A DNA stretch of 64,000 bases, from assembly GCF_015706575.1 (NCBI RefSeq), contig NW_024037064.1, forward strand, positions 10,269,606 to 10,333,605. Reading direction: 5' to 3'. The stretch is from Patiria miniata. Lineage: Eukaryota; Echinodermata; Asteroidea; Valvatida; Asterinidae. The stretch's first letter is position 1; every line of letters begins with the position of its first letter. Made by a program: the position numbers and the translations under genes. Shown piece by piece: positions 43,837-55,900 of the stretch. The notes below the pieces were generated by a model. That model was not told the DNA's origin. It worked only from the letters and a program-made list of their open reading frames with translations, and searched no databases.

Positions 43837-46106
43837 AAACCACCGGACACCAGGGGTCAGGTACTTTTGAGGATTTGCAACAGCAAATTATCGACAACTA
43901 CAAGCGAACTGCAAAGACTATTCCTGCACACCCTATACTGCAGTCACGTAATGTAGATATTGATAAATTCTTTATCCCTCTGTTACTCAAAAAGAACATA
44001 CCAGGCAAAAGAAAATCAAAGAGGTCGGTGAGATTACCAGAAGGAAAAAGATTGTTAGATATCAATCAGACCACTAGGCTCCATTCCCTGGAGGATTTGT
44101 TGAATCCAGAAGTAGTTGAGGAAATCAAGATTCTTCTTTATGGCGGGGCCGGGACGGGTAAATCAACCCTGTTAGTGAAAGTTGCAAACTCCTGCATCAT
44201 ACTCAGTTCAAAACCCCTTCTTGGTAGATTCGATCTTGTGCTTTGGATAAAGCTGAGGCAAATGCAGCAATCTAGTTGTATCTTGGATGCCATATTTGAC
44301 CAAATTCTGGCACGAAACACCAAACTGACAAAACACGCAGTCAAAGTGTTCATTGATGATCACGAATCAGGCATTGCCCTGCTGTTGGACGGATTAGATG
44401 AAATTCCTTCTCATGTTTTGCACTCTAAGGGGGGTGTGTACAGGGTTCAGGATATCTTACACAGCAAAGTCCTTGCAAAAAGTTTTGTGTTGGTAACTAC
44501 CCGACCACACATGACCGAATATGTATTGAGCGATGACCACCAGTATGCAGTGGTTGAGACTGTTGGCTTCACACCACAAGACAGAGATCGGTACATCAGA
44601 TTAAACTTTCCTGATGATGCTGACATGGGAGACAAATTGATTTCAAATCTGAAAGTCAATGCAAATCTGCAGGAAATGGCTGTAGTTCCAATCATTTCCC
44701 AGATGTTGTGCCTTGTTTGGGAGAATCAACAGTCCTTGCCAGAGAGAATTACCGAGCTGTATGCAGAGTTTGCATTGGCTCTTTTCAAGCGCCGTAATAA
44801 AGATATGAGTGGTAAACAAGTGATGTCTAACATGATGTCCATCATTGATGGCTTGGGGCGTGTTGCATTGCAAGGGTTACTAGACTCTAGTGGGGAAAGA
44901 CTCATGTTCGATGAAACTGAATTTCAGGATTGTCAGTCTTGCTTACGTGAGGGTTGTCGTGTGGGTTTTGTTCAACTTGAACAGTACACTAGTGGTCTGC
45001 ATGTAAACGTGTTGGTCACTTTCCCTCACAAGACCATCCAAGAATACTTTGCAGCATGTCACCTGGTGAAATTACTACAAGATGACGTAAAAAAGTTCCG
45101 TCATCAGTTGAAGCAGATTGGAGAACATAATGTTCATGCGATGGGATATCTGCTGAGATTTTGTTGCGGTAGATCAGGACAGGCTGCTGGTCTCATTCTG
45201 GATCACATAAAAAATGTGCAATCAGAGAGGCTAGATTTCGAGAAGAAACCGCAGATGTTGGCTCGGTGGTTGTTGTTGGAGTCTGGTTCAGGAGAGTTGG
45301 CTGCCAAACTTGTCAGACCAAATATGGTACACTGCAACAGTAACGAAGACCTGAAATCACTGAACTACTACTTACAACATGTCACTCCGCCACTTAAATG
45401 TAGACATTTTTACATGGACGTAAGACAGCAGGAGCTTACCTTTCTCAAGGGAATTCTTCTGAGTGACAGCATAAAGTCAGCTGATAAGGTAGTTGTTAAC
45501 TACCACTTGTCTGAGCAGCAGCAGGGGGGGAAGGAGCTTAGCCTCCTTGAGAAAACACTTGGTGTGGTGGATGAACAGCACCGTGCTCTATTAGATGTCA
45601 CCATTCACATTGTGCGGGAGTCATGGTTTGACCTGGGGCCTATCTCACACAGCTTTTTCCGCATGCAGAAACAAACAGGCAGTCTTAGTTTGTCTATGGT
45701 CACACGATCACCGGATGAGTTTTTTTATCTATTGAATGCACTGGAAGGATGCAGGTTGAGTTCGCTCACACTGTGGGACATTGACCTGCATGCACGGTTG
45801 CGAAATGTTAGCCACATCTCGTCATCCCTTGTTAGCTTGAACCTATCTGGATGCGGGTTGGTCGATGATGACGTGAAGGACCTGATGAGGATCCTCCCTG
45901 CTGGACATGATTTAAGTATGCTCGTTCTTGATAACAATGCATTCAGTTCGAATGCAGTGAGCGCTCTCACCCATCATCTCCGACGTCTCCCTAATATTGG
46001 GCTGTTGCCATCGGCTGATGAAAGGGGGGGTTTAAGACGAACCAGGGGCCTGACAAAGTCAGAGGGACTACTGCTGTCGTGGGGGATCCCCCTTGCAGAT
46101 GAGTAG
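43837..46106 (+). CDS. NACHT-LRR (NLR-type) receptor, large exon
   Basis: A 2270-bp terminal exon encoding 755 residues to a TAG stop. The open frame has no ATG near its front; the apparent first codon at 43875 is TTG, so the protein must begin in an upstream exon. Residues from 43875: Walker A GGAGTGKST (90-98), then FDLVLWIKL, Walker B ALLLDGLDEI (168-177), sensor LVTTRPH (206-212), the NACHT-associated helical region to about 380, FPHKTIQEYFAACHL (383-397), a poorly conserved middle, then at least two leucine-rich repeats (LVSLNLSGCGLVDDDVKDLM and LSMLVLDNNAFSSNAVSALT) near 655-715. NACHT proteins are NTP-driven oligomerising switches of innate immunity and cell death in the cytoplasm. The LRR block is short and the C-terminus (RRTRGLTKSEGLLLSW) leaves the LRR pattern, suggesting a truncated sensor. 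The N-terminal effector domain is undetermined. Confidence 0.9.
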
Positions 46107-46255
46107 GACCTAGCAAGGCGGTGAGGGCAACAAGAAACAAAGCCAGACAGCTTCTCTGTGTTCACATGACTTTATTGCCGACTGCTGAACCTGAAGGCCA
46201 CCTGTAAAAATTGGGCAGGCACTACCATGCAGCCCGCATGGTCTGAGGGGTATAA

Positions 46256-46261
46256 AATAAA
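46256..46261 (+). terminator. Candidate poly(A) signal for the NACHT gene
   Basis: AATAAA 150 bp downstream of the TAG stop, within TATAAAATAAAACG. It is the first canonical signal after the coding region, and the foldback-like element begins about 90 bp later. Confidence 0.5.
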
Positions 46262-46349
46262 ACGTACAGTTCATGTCCAGTGGATAATTCACGTATTTAA
46301 TCAGAGCCTTGGTCTTTGACAACTGGAATTTTAACATTAGTCCAGCGGA

Positions 46350-48073
46350 TATGTGACAAAATATCGATGAATTGTGCACTTTTGCATAAAAGCGTGAAAC
46401 TTGGCACAGATGTTTATATTCATGCGAGAAAATGTTTTAGATGTGGAGCCATCGCAAATTTACCCTTTTAGGGGCGTGGCATCCATTTAAAAAAAGGGGG
46501 CGGGACTTGTCGTGCCCGCAGTAAAAATGGTTTTTCCCATTTGTTACAAAAGCAGGAAACTTCACAAAGACATAATTATATAGATTATTAGTGTTTTCCA
46601 GATTCGGAGCCACCACAAAAGTACCTTTTTAGGGGCGTGGCAGCCATTAAAAGAAAAGGGGGGGTAATTATTATGCCCACTTTGGAAAACATTGTGCCCA
46701 TATTTCATGAACAAATAAAACATCCCACAGACGTTTATATTCATGAGAAAAAAAATTCCAGATGTGGAGCCATCTCGAACACACCCTTTTAGGGGCGTGG
46801 CAACCATATAGGAAAAAAGGGGGGCGGGGTTTTCATGATGCCCACCCTGGAAATATTGTTCCCACACTCATAGAGAAATGGAACTTTCCACAAACATTGA
46901 CATTCATGAGAAAACAAATTCCAGATGTGGAGCCATCTCGAACACACCCTTTTAGGGGCGTGGCAACCATATCAGAAAAAGGGGGGGGCGGGGTTTTCAT
47001 TATGTCCACCCTGGAAATATTGTTCCCACATTCATAGAGAAATGGAACTTTTCACAGACATTGACATTCATGATAAAAACAATTCCAGATGTAGAGCCAT
47101 TGCGAACACCCCCTTTTAGGGGCGTGGCAGCCATATTGAAAAAGGGGGGCGGGGTTCTCATTATGCCCAACATGGGAAAAATGTGCCCACATCTCATAAA
47201 CGAATGAAGCTAATTTCCACAGACATTAATACTCACGAGATAAAAATCACACGTGGAGCCATCGTAAACACACCCTTTTAGGGGCGTGGCAGCCATAATA
47301 AAGTGGGGGGGGGGTAGTCATGATGCCCCTATAAAAGAAAGTTGTGCCTACCTTTCATAAATGGATTAAATTCCACTCGGACAATACATTCATAAAAATC
47401 TTTTTTTTTAATGTGAGGCCATCACAAACCTACCCTTTTAGAGGTGCGGCATCCATTTTTAAAAGGGGGGGGTACTCAATATGCACAACGTGGGAAATTT
47501 TGACCGCGTTTTATATATAATAAAATCCACCTCAGATAGCTGTTTAATGTGTTGGAGTAGGGCCGCCTTTATAGTTGGAATTTACTGTGGACAAACCCTT
47601 TGTTTTCTTACACTATGCATTCTTGCCTCATCTATATTAACCCAGTTACTGGTTCTTTCATCTGTAGAATTATTGATAACCTTTCAACTGCATCAATATC
47701 TGAATTAGGGGTATAAACTGGGGTACCTCAGTTAGTCCTGGAAAGACTAGTGTTACTTCTTCAAATACATTGTTTCCCCTGCCTTTTTTTCTGACAGACC
47801 AAAAGGCATATGCAGTGTCGCACCTGTATAACGTATAAGTTTTTTTAATGGATTTGGTCGGGGTAAAAAAAACACACTCATAAGAGCTTGATATACCATT
47901 TTTAAGAGAACAGAGGTGTTGTGTGGTGGGAGTACACAGATTCATTGAATGTGAAGTCATAGTGGACGTGTCCACCACTTTGTGAGGCGAGTACATCGTG
48001 TTGTTACCCAATCTGCTGTCAATGTAGCGCAACGGGTAAGGGGTAGGGGGATTTTACACTCCCCCCTCCCCCC

Positions 48074-48109
<36 letters not shown>

Positions 48110-49290
48110 TAAAAAAAGGATTTCCATGGCCCTTTAATGTTAAATGTTAGAGTTTAGGGCTGCCATTGTGTGCTGTGTATTTGTAATTATGAAATCACTC
48201 TGGAATTTAGATGTCCATGATAATATAGGTGCAAGTACACACATTGAACAGTATAACACGGGTTAGCCTACCGGTACTTACCCATGCTCTTTGGGGTAAG
48301 TCATTGTATTACCAAATAATATAGGTTATGGGCCAATCAACATTATAAGAAATCAACAACAAAATATAAAAATTGCAATTGTGGGCACAGTGAGTAGGCC
48401 CCTCACACCTCTAAAAGGATGAGTTTGCTGTGGCTCTACATAAGAACTTTCTTTTATAGGGGCATCATGACTACCCCCCCCCCCCCCATTTTACTATGGC
48501 TGCCACGCCCCTAAAAGGGTGTGTTTACGATGGCTTCACGTGTGACCTTTTTTTCTCTTGAATATTAATATCTGTGGGAATTAGCTTTATTCTTTCATGA
48601 GATGTGGGCACATTTTTTTCCCATGTTGGGCATAATGAGAACCCCGCCGCCTTTTTTCAATATGGCTGCCACACCCCTAAAAGGGTGTGGTCGCGATGGC
48701 TCCACATCTGGAATTGTTTTTATCATGAATGTCAATGTCTGTGGAAAGTTCCATTTCTCTATGAATGTGGGAACAATATTTCCAGGGTGGGCATAATGAA
48801 AACCCCGCCCCCTTTTTTCCCCTATATGGTTGCCACGCCCCTAAAAGGGTGTGTTCGAGATGGCTCCACATCTGGAATTTTTTTTCTCATGAATGTAAAC
48901 GTCTGTGGGACGTTTAATTCGTTCATGAAATATGGGCACAATTTTTCCAAAGTGGGCATAATAATTAAACCCCCCTTTTCTTGTAATGGCTGCCACGCCC
49001 CTAAAAAGGTACTTTTGTGGTGGCTCCGAATCTGGAAAACACTAATAATCTATATAATTATGTCTTTGTGAAGTTTCCTGCTTTTGTAACAAGTGGGAAA
49101 AACCATTTTTACTGCGGTCACGACAAGTCCCCCCCTTTTTAAATGGATGCCACGCCCCTAAAAGGGTAAATTTGCGATGGCTCCACATCTAAAACATTTT
49201 CTCGCATGAATATAAACATCTGTGCCAAGTTTCACGCTTTTATTTTTATGCAAAAATGCACCATTTTTTCACATTTTGGACTACATAGCA
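46350..49290. mobile_element. Foldback-like element with ~1-kb arms of ~161-bp repeats
   Basis: The left arm (46350-47500) is seven direct units spaced about 161 bp apart, each with CCCTTTTAGGGGCGTGGCA, a G-rich run, TTCATTATGCCCA and CATGAGAAAA. The right arm (48385-49290) is six units in reverse complement, with TGCCACGCCCCTAAAAGGG. Units pair in mirror order: the outermost left unit matches the outermost right unit (GACTTGTCGTGCCCGCAG against CACGACAAGTCC), and so on inward. The left arm has one extra, nearly duplicate unit. The ~0.9-kb centre (47500-48385) has no recognised gene. Long composite inverted repeats around a loop are the definition of foldback elements. Confidence 0.85.
48061..48108. 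repeat. Long poly(C) tract in the foldback centre
   Basis: Nearly uninterrupted C run of about 48 bases; the length in the assembly is likely unreliable. Confidence 0.95.
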
Positions 49291-49689
49291 AAGGTGGAAA
49301 ATAATAGGTATTTTTAATAATATGAAACCTTAGACAACGTGCCCGACTTTAGTAATACCACAAACTACATGCACAAAATTAAAATCAGCTAAAGTTCGTT
49401 TGTTGTGTGTGACCTCCAGGTAGGTGTTGTGATTGGTCACTTCAGCAGAAACGGCGGTATAAAAGCCAAGTGAATACATTTTGTAAACAAAGATCACGGA
49501 TAAAGATAACAAGGTAACAATAAATTTGCAATGATAACATTGATAATGGATAATTATAAAATGCACATATTATTACACATACAATAAGTAGAGTATGTGG
49601 GGCATCCCTACACTAAGTTAGGTTTGTTGACACTTCATAGAATTGGCCACGATGCTGAGCTCGTCATTCAAGTTATCAGTCAAAACTTG

Positions 49690-49975
49690 AATCAGGAAAA
49701 TTTTGGATTCTAGATTGTTAAAGTGGTGCGATCTCAGGCAATATCTGACCACTTTAACAAAAAATTTTGAGCAAACCATCATCATTTAAACATCGAGTTT
49801 GGAGTAATTGAATCAGCTATCATTAGAACTCTAAAACCAAACTGTAATAGACTACAAGATATATTCGGGGACGAAAAAAGTGGGTGGGACAAACGATATG
49901 CTACCCCCACTTTAAAAAATGTCCAATGTTTAGGGATATGCCCCCCCCCCCCCCCGATTGACACCCATGCCGAAG
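49690..49975. repeat. Dispersed repeat (GGATTCTAGA ... GACCACTTTAAC)
   Basis: AATTTTGGATTCTAGA, GGTGCGATCTCAGGCAATAT, TGACCACTTTAAC and ATTGAATCAGCTA recur at 59885-60160 and 60610-60700, and in reverse complement in part at 36.7, 37.1 and 41.0 kb. A 13-bp inverted repeat (TTGTTAAAGTGGT) flanks the CAGGCAATATCTG core. Confidence 0.7.
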
Positions 49976-52900
49976 GCTTGTCCGCCGTGTGTCCTGCATG
50001 CTATAGAGAGGTCTGGGTACATTTTCAACATATTTAAGAACATAGGTTTCGCGCCGCACGCTGTCTTGTCGCAGTTCTTGATCCCGTTGCTTTTTAATTT
50101 TAGTAAAACTAAAAGTATGACAGATCCCCCAATAATAATCCCCCAATAATAATTGTAGTCTTGTGTGCAACTAATCCTAGCAGGCTACGGTCTGACGTGA
50201 ACTGTCGTATTAATTGTGTCTCTCCCTCCACTTTCTTCTCTTTTTGGTCTTTCTTCTTCTCTACATCTTGCTTTTATTTATTTTTTTAAATGTCTTTACA
50301 ATTTTGGATTACATGTTTTGGGGTTTTTTTTAACAGCAGGGGGGCCATGGGGCCCCCTTCCCCCGCCCACGCCTATGGCTACACTTTGATTCCAGTTTTG
50401 AGTTCATCGAGAGTATCGTATGATTCGCGTCATATATTTGCATTGATTCATTCTGATAGTACCAAAGCACAACAATCTTCTCAAAGCAGTTGTTTCTAAC
50501 TGTTATACACATCACATGGCGTCACGTCCACACATCCTATCTGTATCTTGGGTGACCTCTGAGCACTGTTTCTTGCCAATATCCCCTCTTTCAGGGCACC
50601 AATATATGAGATTATAACACTAGAAACTAATCTCCAATTAAACAGGAGAATCCACATCTACTTTTGAGGAAATATCTTGTATTGCATCATCTTAGGTAAA
50701 AATTGTGTGAGATGTCTTCAACTTTTGTGACAAAGGCCTCCTCCTACCCTGTTATCCGATCAATGTACTTGTAGTAATATGGCATTCAAACAAACTAATG
50801 TGACCACATGCAAATGGCTGCACGACACCCTTCCATAGACCAGTGCTGTGCAAAACTTAGTATACAGAATAATACCCCAAACCTCGGGTACTTTTGAATT
50901 GTTTTGCGTTTCCCTTATATACAAATTCGGAAAATTCTCGCAACTTCACGCCTTTCAAACAGACTTTTCTTTTGAGTGTTTGTGCTTCATTCTTTATCAA
51001 ATAGTTTGTGTAAATTAATGTAAATTACGCATAAAATGGCAAAAATTATGATTCCAGTTTGCTAACTTTTGTATAGATCTTTAACCTTGACTGTTTATGT
51101 AATATACCTTTAAAGTGGTCCAGTTGTGTAAGGACATTATAACATGGATTTTGTTTACTATTCAACTACATCATGTTTAGGCGTATCTCCATATTGAGAA
51201 TTACTAAACCAGTGTTCATACTGTCAAACAATTCATGTATAATATATACATGTAGAATGTTGCATTGCCAAATGACACATTTTTGTCAGAGGACAGTCAT
51301 GTTTGCTCATTCAGGACCAATTAATCGTTCCAATTGTTGTATATATACACGCTAATGTTTCTGTGTTTCTGATTATGTTGGAATAGGTCCAAGTCGAACA
51401 ATTTGCTTGTTTTTACCATTGCAAGCCTCTTCAAAGTATTGATTGACACTAGATTTGTTTGTTCCAAGTTAGATGAATGTTCTCGTACCAAAACTGATGT
51501 TTTTGTTTCTAACAGTTTTGATATTTTGCAGTTGCACAGGTTATAACAGTCGTTTATAAGGGATATGGGATGGGATCATTTGCATTTATTCCAAAAGTAA
51601 CCTACCAAATTGTAATAAAAAAGCTCACTTGGCCGATCGTACTGGTGCTAAACACCCTGTGAAATAATTCCATCTGGCTTGCTGTCACTTAGAAGAAATC
51701 AAGAACTGTAGGTGATTTCCAATGATAAGTCAATTGACTGATTTTTGGAAATAAAAGAGTTGTATAGACGAAATTGCATTTGGTGATCAAAAGTTTGTTG
51801 TTATTTCACTCTTTTCTTGTAAAGCGTAATATCCAAAGCTTCAACATGTTAGGTTTAGAGTATTCTTCTGTGGAACAGTGATGATATATTACATGTATTG
51901 GAGACGAACAAAATGCATGAAATACAAATGTCCCTATATGCCTTTAAGCCATGGTTTACAAACTACATAATTGTGATTTGTATCTTGTGATCATTAATGT
52001 GCAACTCTGTAAGATAAGGTCATCACTAGGGCACAAACTCCAAGTCAAGATAATCTGCAGACTTCTGGATAGTTTGGTTTCTGTTTCACGTTTACTAAAA
52101 TGGAGCGAAATAAAACCTTCACTCTTTATGTAGAACATTGTCATAGTTCCTGACGCTTCTCCAACCAGTGACTGTGCTGTTGTTACACAAACACTGGTTA
52201 TTGAAATGTCCTCAGTTACTGTGCTTCTGTTTTTCCCAAACGTTATTTCGTTATTATCAAATAGACATTGAAAGTTGACCTGGATCTTTTCGTGCAACTT
52301 AAGTTACATGTTGTAATAAAAATAAACCACAAAGGAGAACTGTCTCGGTGCATTATAATACATGTGTAACTTGAAAGTTGAACAAAGATATTAACTGGAG
52401 CTGGTTTGACCTGGTGACCTCCGGATTCCTGTTCCGATACCGTAATCTGGAATGGTTATCCTGCTACAATCAATTTCCTTGTTTAATTTTTAAATAAAAA
52501 TTAAAAATCTAATATTTGCACCGTTTGGCGGAAGTAAGTTGATTTGGCTTTGATATGGTTAACTGTGAAAGAATTTTTTGTTGAAATTTGTATGTTATTT
52601 GTATTATTTGTTATTGGCGCAGAAACATTTCTGATCTCTTCTTTTCCTTTGTTCCAGAAATTTGGGGAAAAGTTTAAGACGTCAGGGATTATATTTGACG
52701 TTGTGTACTTTGTAAGATTATTATCATGTAATAAATCATTCCATGCAATGACTTAAGTCAATCAAGGAGAAATCTTTGAGGTTAGATGATTGTTGTGTTA
52801 TGCCTCCATTCCTCCCTCAGTGATGGACGCATCTCCCGCCTCTGAATTCTACAGCTGGGTCACCACCTGGGGTTTGTAATCAGGCATGCAGGCTGATAAT

Positions 52901-52980
52901 GAGGATATCAAAAGAAATTCCTTAAAAAATATATCAACCCAGTCACATTTATAAAGTGGCAACGGGGATGAATAGACTAC
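49976..52980. other. No gene I can support
   Basis: AT-rich DNA with short open frames only. A minus-strand frame of 113 codons at 51956-52297 and a possible acceptor-led short exon ending WVTTWGL-stop near 52822-52880 were examined but have no recognisable homology. This could be intron or intergenic DNA. Confidence 0.5.
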
Positions 52981-55900
52981 AAATATTGATTTATTCGGTT
53001 GAGTACCGGGACGAATTAGAATAAATCTGCTTTATCATTGATATGTAAATGAGACACGGTAGAGTGGTTAAGGGCGGGTAATTTGAATAGGGAGTGGCAC
53101 AGGAATGTGTGCGTGGTTGGATTGAAGGTAGATCACTTCACGCTTGCGAGCAGCAACGACAACACACAATTTTTGTGGCGCTGTACTTCCATTGCGTTAT
53201 ATCAGCAAATGGGAGAGACGGCAGTTTTGCTCTCCTAAAGTCAATTCGACATCTCATTTTAAGAAGCTACATTACATTAAAGGCTACTGACAACAGAGCT
53301 CACCCCTACATCGGTATCAATCAAGACAAGACAGTCGTCAATAGCAGAGGGACCGAAGATCGGAAAGCAGAAAGCAGAAAGCCAGTTTACGAAGCTAAGT
53401 TAAATTACAGTCTTTTTAATTTGCAAAAATGTAGTTGCAGATGTTGAAATTCACAGAAGATTTTTTTGAGAACGGAGAGAATTCTGGTTCCGAACGAAGA
53501 GGGTTCTGGAGATTTGCTTTCCCACCGTGAATTGTGGGGACTTTTACACTAGTTCTTTTGTTATAAGATGTAACCAGTCCCAGAAAATGGTCAATTTCTG
53601 AAAACCCACACTCTACTTGTTTGAGACGAAATATAGGCCCTTGATTGAATCGATGTTCTGCCATATAAGTTGTTGGAAACCCATAATAAAGCCGTTTATC
53701 ATTAATCCTTTGTAAGTTTCAATTCAGTGACAACATTTGAATGTCGTCCGAAAAGGGAGTAGATAGCCCTGGCATCACTATCAGTCAAATTTGGTGATAC
53801 GCCCATATTTCTTTGTTCCTTGACAACGCATTGATTCACGTTGAAGTTTGATCTGAAAATCTTAATATCACCTTGTGAGCGTTTGACCAATCAGGTTTTC
53901 CTGGGTTTCACAGAAATTGGTTTTTCCAATTGTTCCAATTCCTACCATCATATGTGTCTTTAAATTGAGTGTACCAAAATAGTACGACCGCTGGAAAAGG
54001 GGGCAATTGCAAGAACAAGGATAGTTGTCTTAGAGGACGGCTTGGAACACTCCAGTTTCCTTCAGAAAGCCATAGACTAGAGAGCACAGTGCTCAAACCA
54101 AAAGTGGTTGGTTCTAAAAATGCGCAAAACGGGGTTGAAGTGTTGAGGAAGTTGGTTCAGAAGGTGAGAAATGCAGAATTATGCATACATGTCATGTATA
54201 GATGACTTGCTTAACGATGGTTTAGAGATTTTGCCATCTTATTCCATCTTATAACAATTGCTTTCAGAAAGTCAGAGAGCACATGCTCAACTTAGGCGGA
54301 GAATGTATTTGGATTAGCAAAGTGTTTTTGTCTAGTGCGAAGGCGGAGAAGTGTAGAAATACAAGATGTCTTTTAGACGATGATTGAGTTTGCCAGTTCC
54401 TTCAAAACCAGAGAGAAGATTTAGTTCTAGTAGGCTTAACTTGAGATTCGTAAGTCCAAAGGTATTTAGAATCCCGTTTCACTGATGTATTTACATCTGT
54501 TTCTCAACAAAGTTCACTAGTCTTGTTCGGAGTAAAGTTCCTTCAGTTTCAAAACTGTTCCACCGACGCTGGACGCACTGGCAGTACAAAAGGGATTCAA
54601 TAGAATATTTGGGCATCGGTCAGATAGCGAGATGACTCGAAGCTCGACTCGGAGAGAATCGAAGACAGTGAAATTGGCCTCAAGTTAACCCTTCTGTGGA
54701 AACATGCATGGTCAGCCTAGTTTATTACTTGGCCTAGTCTTGGCCAAGATAACCACATTGGTTTAATATGAAAGCCACGAGTATCACCATACAAGAGTTT
54801 AGTGGTTTACGTGGCAATAAAGTTAGGGTCAGAGTCGTTTCTGACAGAAGTATAAAACGAGATGCGTTCAGAACGCCAACAAGACAGTCTCAGCAGACTT
54901 ACACCAAAATATGGTGATATCCTCAGCGGATGTTTGGTATTGTAAAAGTTACAATTGATCTCCCCAGCGGATGTTGATTCAGATTTGGCAAATAAGCTTT
55001 TATTTGTATTCAGAGTATAGTTATAGCAATAAGCAGTGGGAAATGCGCTTTTAATTAAATGCACTTAATAAAGAAAGTGGTTAATAAGTTGACGCATGAT
55101 TTTAATCTCGTTAAAGTAACAATCATTGTTATTTTCCTTTCTGGAAGCTCATCTTCAACAGCGATAATTGGAGGCAGCGGATTCCTCCATCAGCCAAAAG
55201 TCAAGAGCTGGATATAGTCTCGCCAGTCAACTGCCTTCCATGCTACTCGAGTCACAAGCCCCATCAACAGTCTCGCAGTACAGATCATCCTTCACGAGAT
55301 GGCGACAATAGGCAGAGTTGCACGGAATATCATCCCTACCCGCAGATCCTTACACGGTAGCCTTATACCTGATCCATATTGGAACTCTGCAACATCACCA
55401 TGCACCTACAGTCACAAACTCTTTATCTGCCATGTCATGGGTTCATCTCATGGCTAGTTGGGGACCATGATACAACCAAAGACCCTCTCGTGTCATACAC
55501 CGCGCTAAAGGTCTGACAAGAACACTGGTTAAGCCAAAGAAAGATCCAATTACACCAGATATTCTTTCTGAGATGGTGCCAAAATAGGGTAAAAACCGTT
55601 CAGTACACATCTTATTTCATATAAGAATCATGGTCAAGGCCCTTATTTCATATACCGGGTCTTACCGGGTCTTATCGACTCAGTGAGTTAGCCGCACTTT
55701 AATTGACGTATTTACGTGTTATCTCATGCACTCGGCAATGTGAATTCAGTTATTATTGACAGGTAATTATTGTCAACATGTACAGTTGCAATGTTGGAAT
55801 TGTATGTCAAGTGAGTCAAAGTCTTCCCTTCAGATAAAGACCTTCTTTTGTGTTCAGAAACTTAAACAAATGTTAAAGAAGAGTATAAAGTGTTTTCACA

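Noticed and set aside
51956-52297. Minus-strand frame of 113 codons (QSLVGEASGTMTMFYIKSEG)
   Set aside because: No recognised domain and no clear splice or promoter context; could be chance in AT-rich DNA.
52822-52880. Acceptor-like CCTCCCTCAG followed by MDASPASEFYSWVTTWGL and a stop
   Set aside because: A good-looking acceptor, but the exon is too short to identify and no partner exon was found.
53094-53447. Plus-strand frame of 117 codons
   Set aside because: Begins inside the 193-bp repeat of the LTR-like relic and has no family resemblance.
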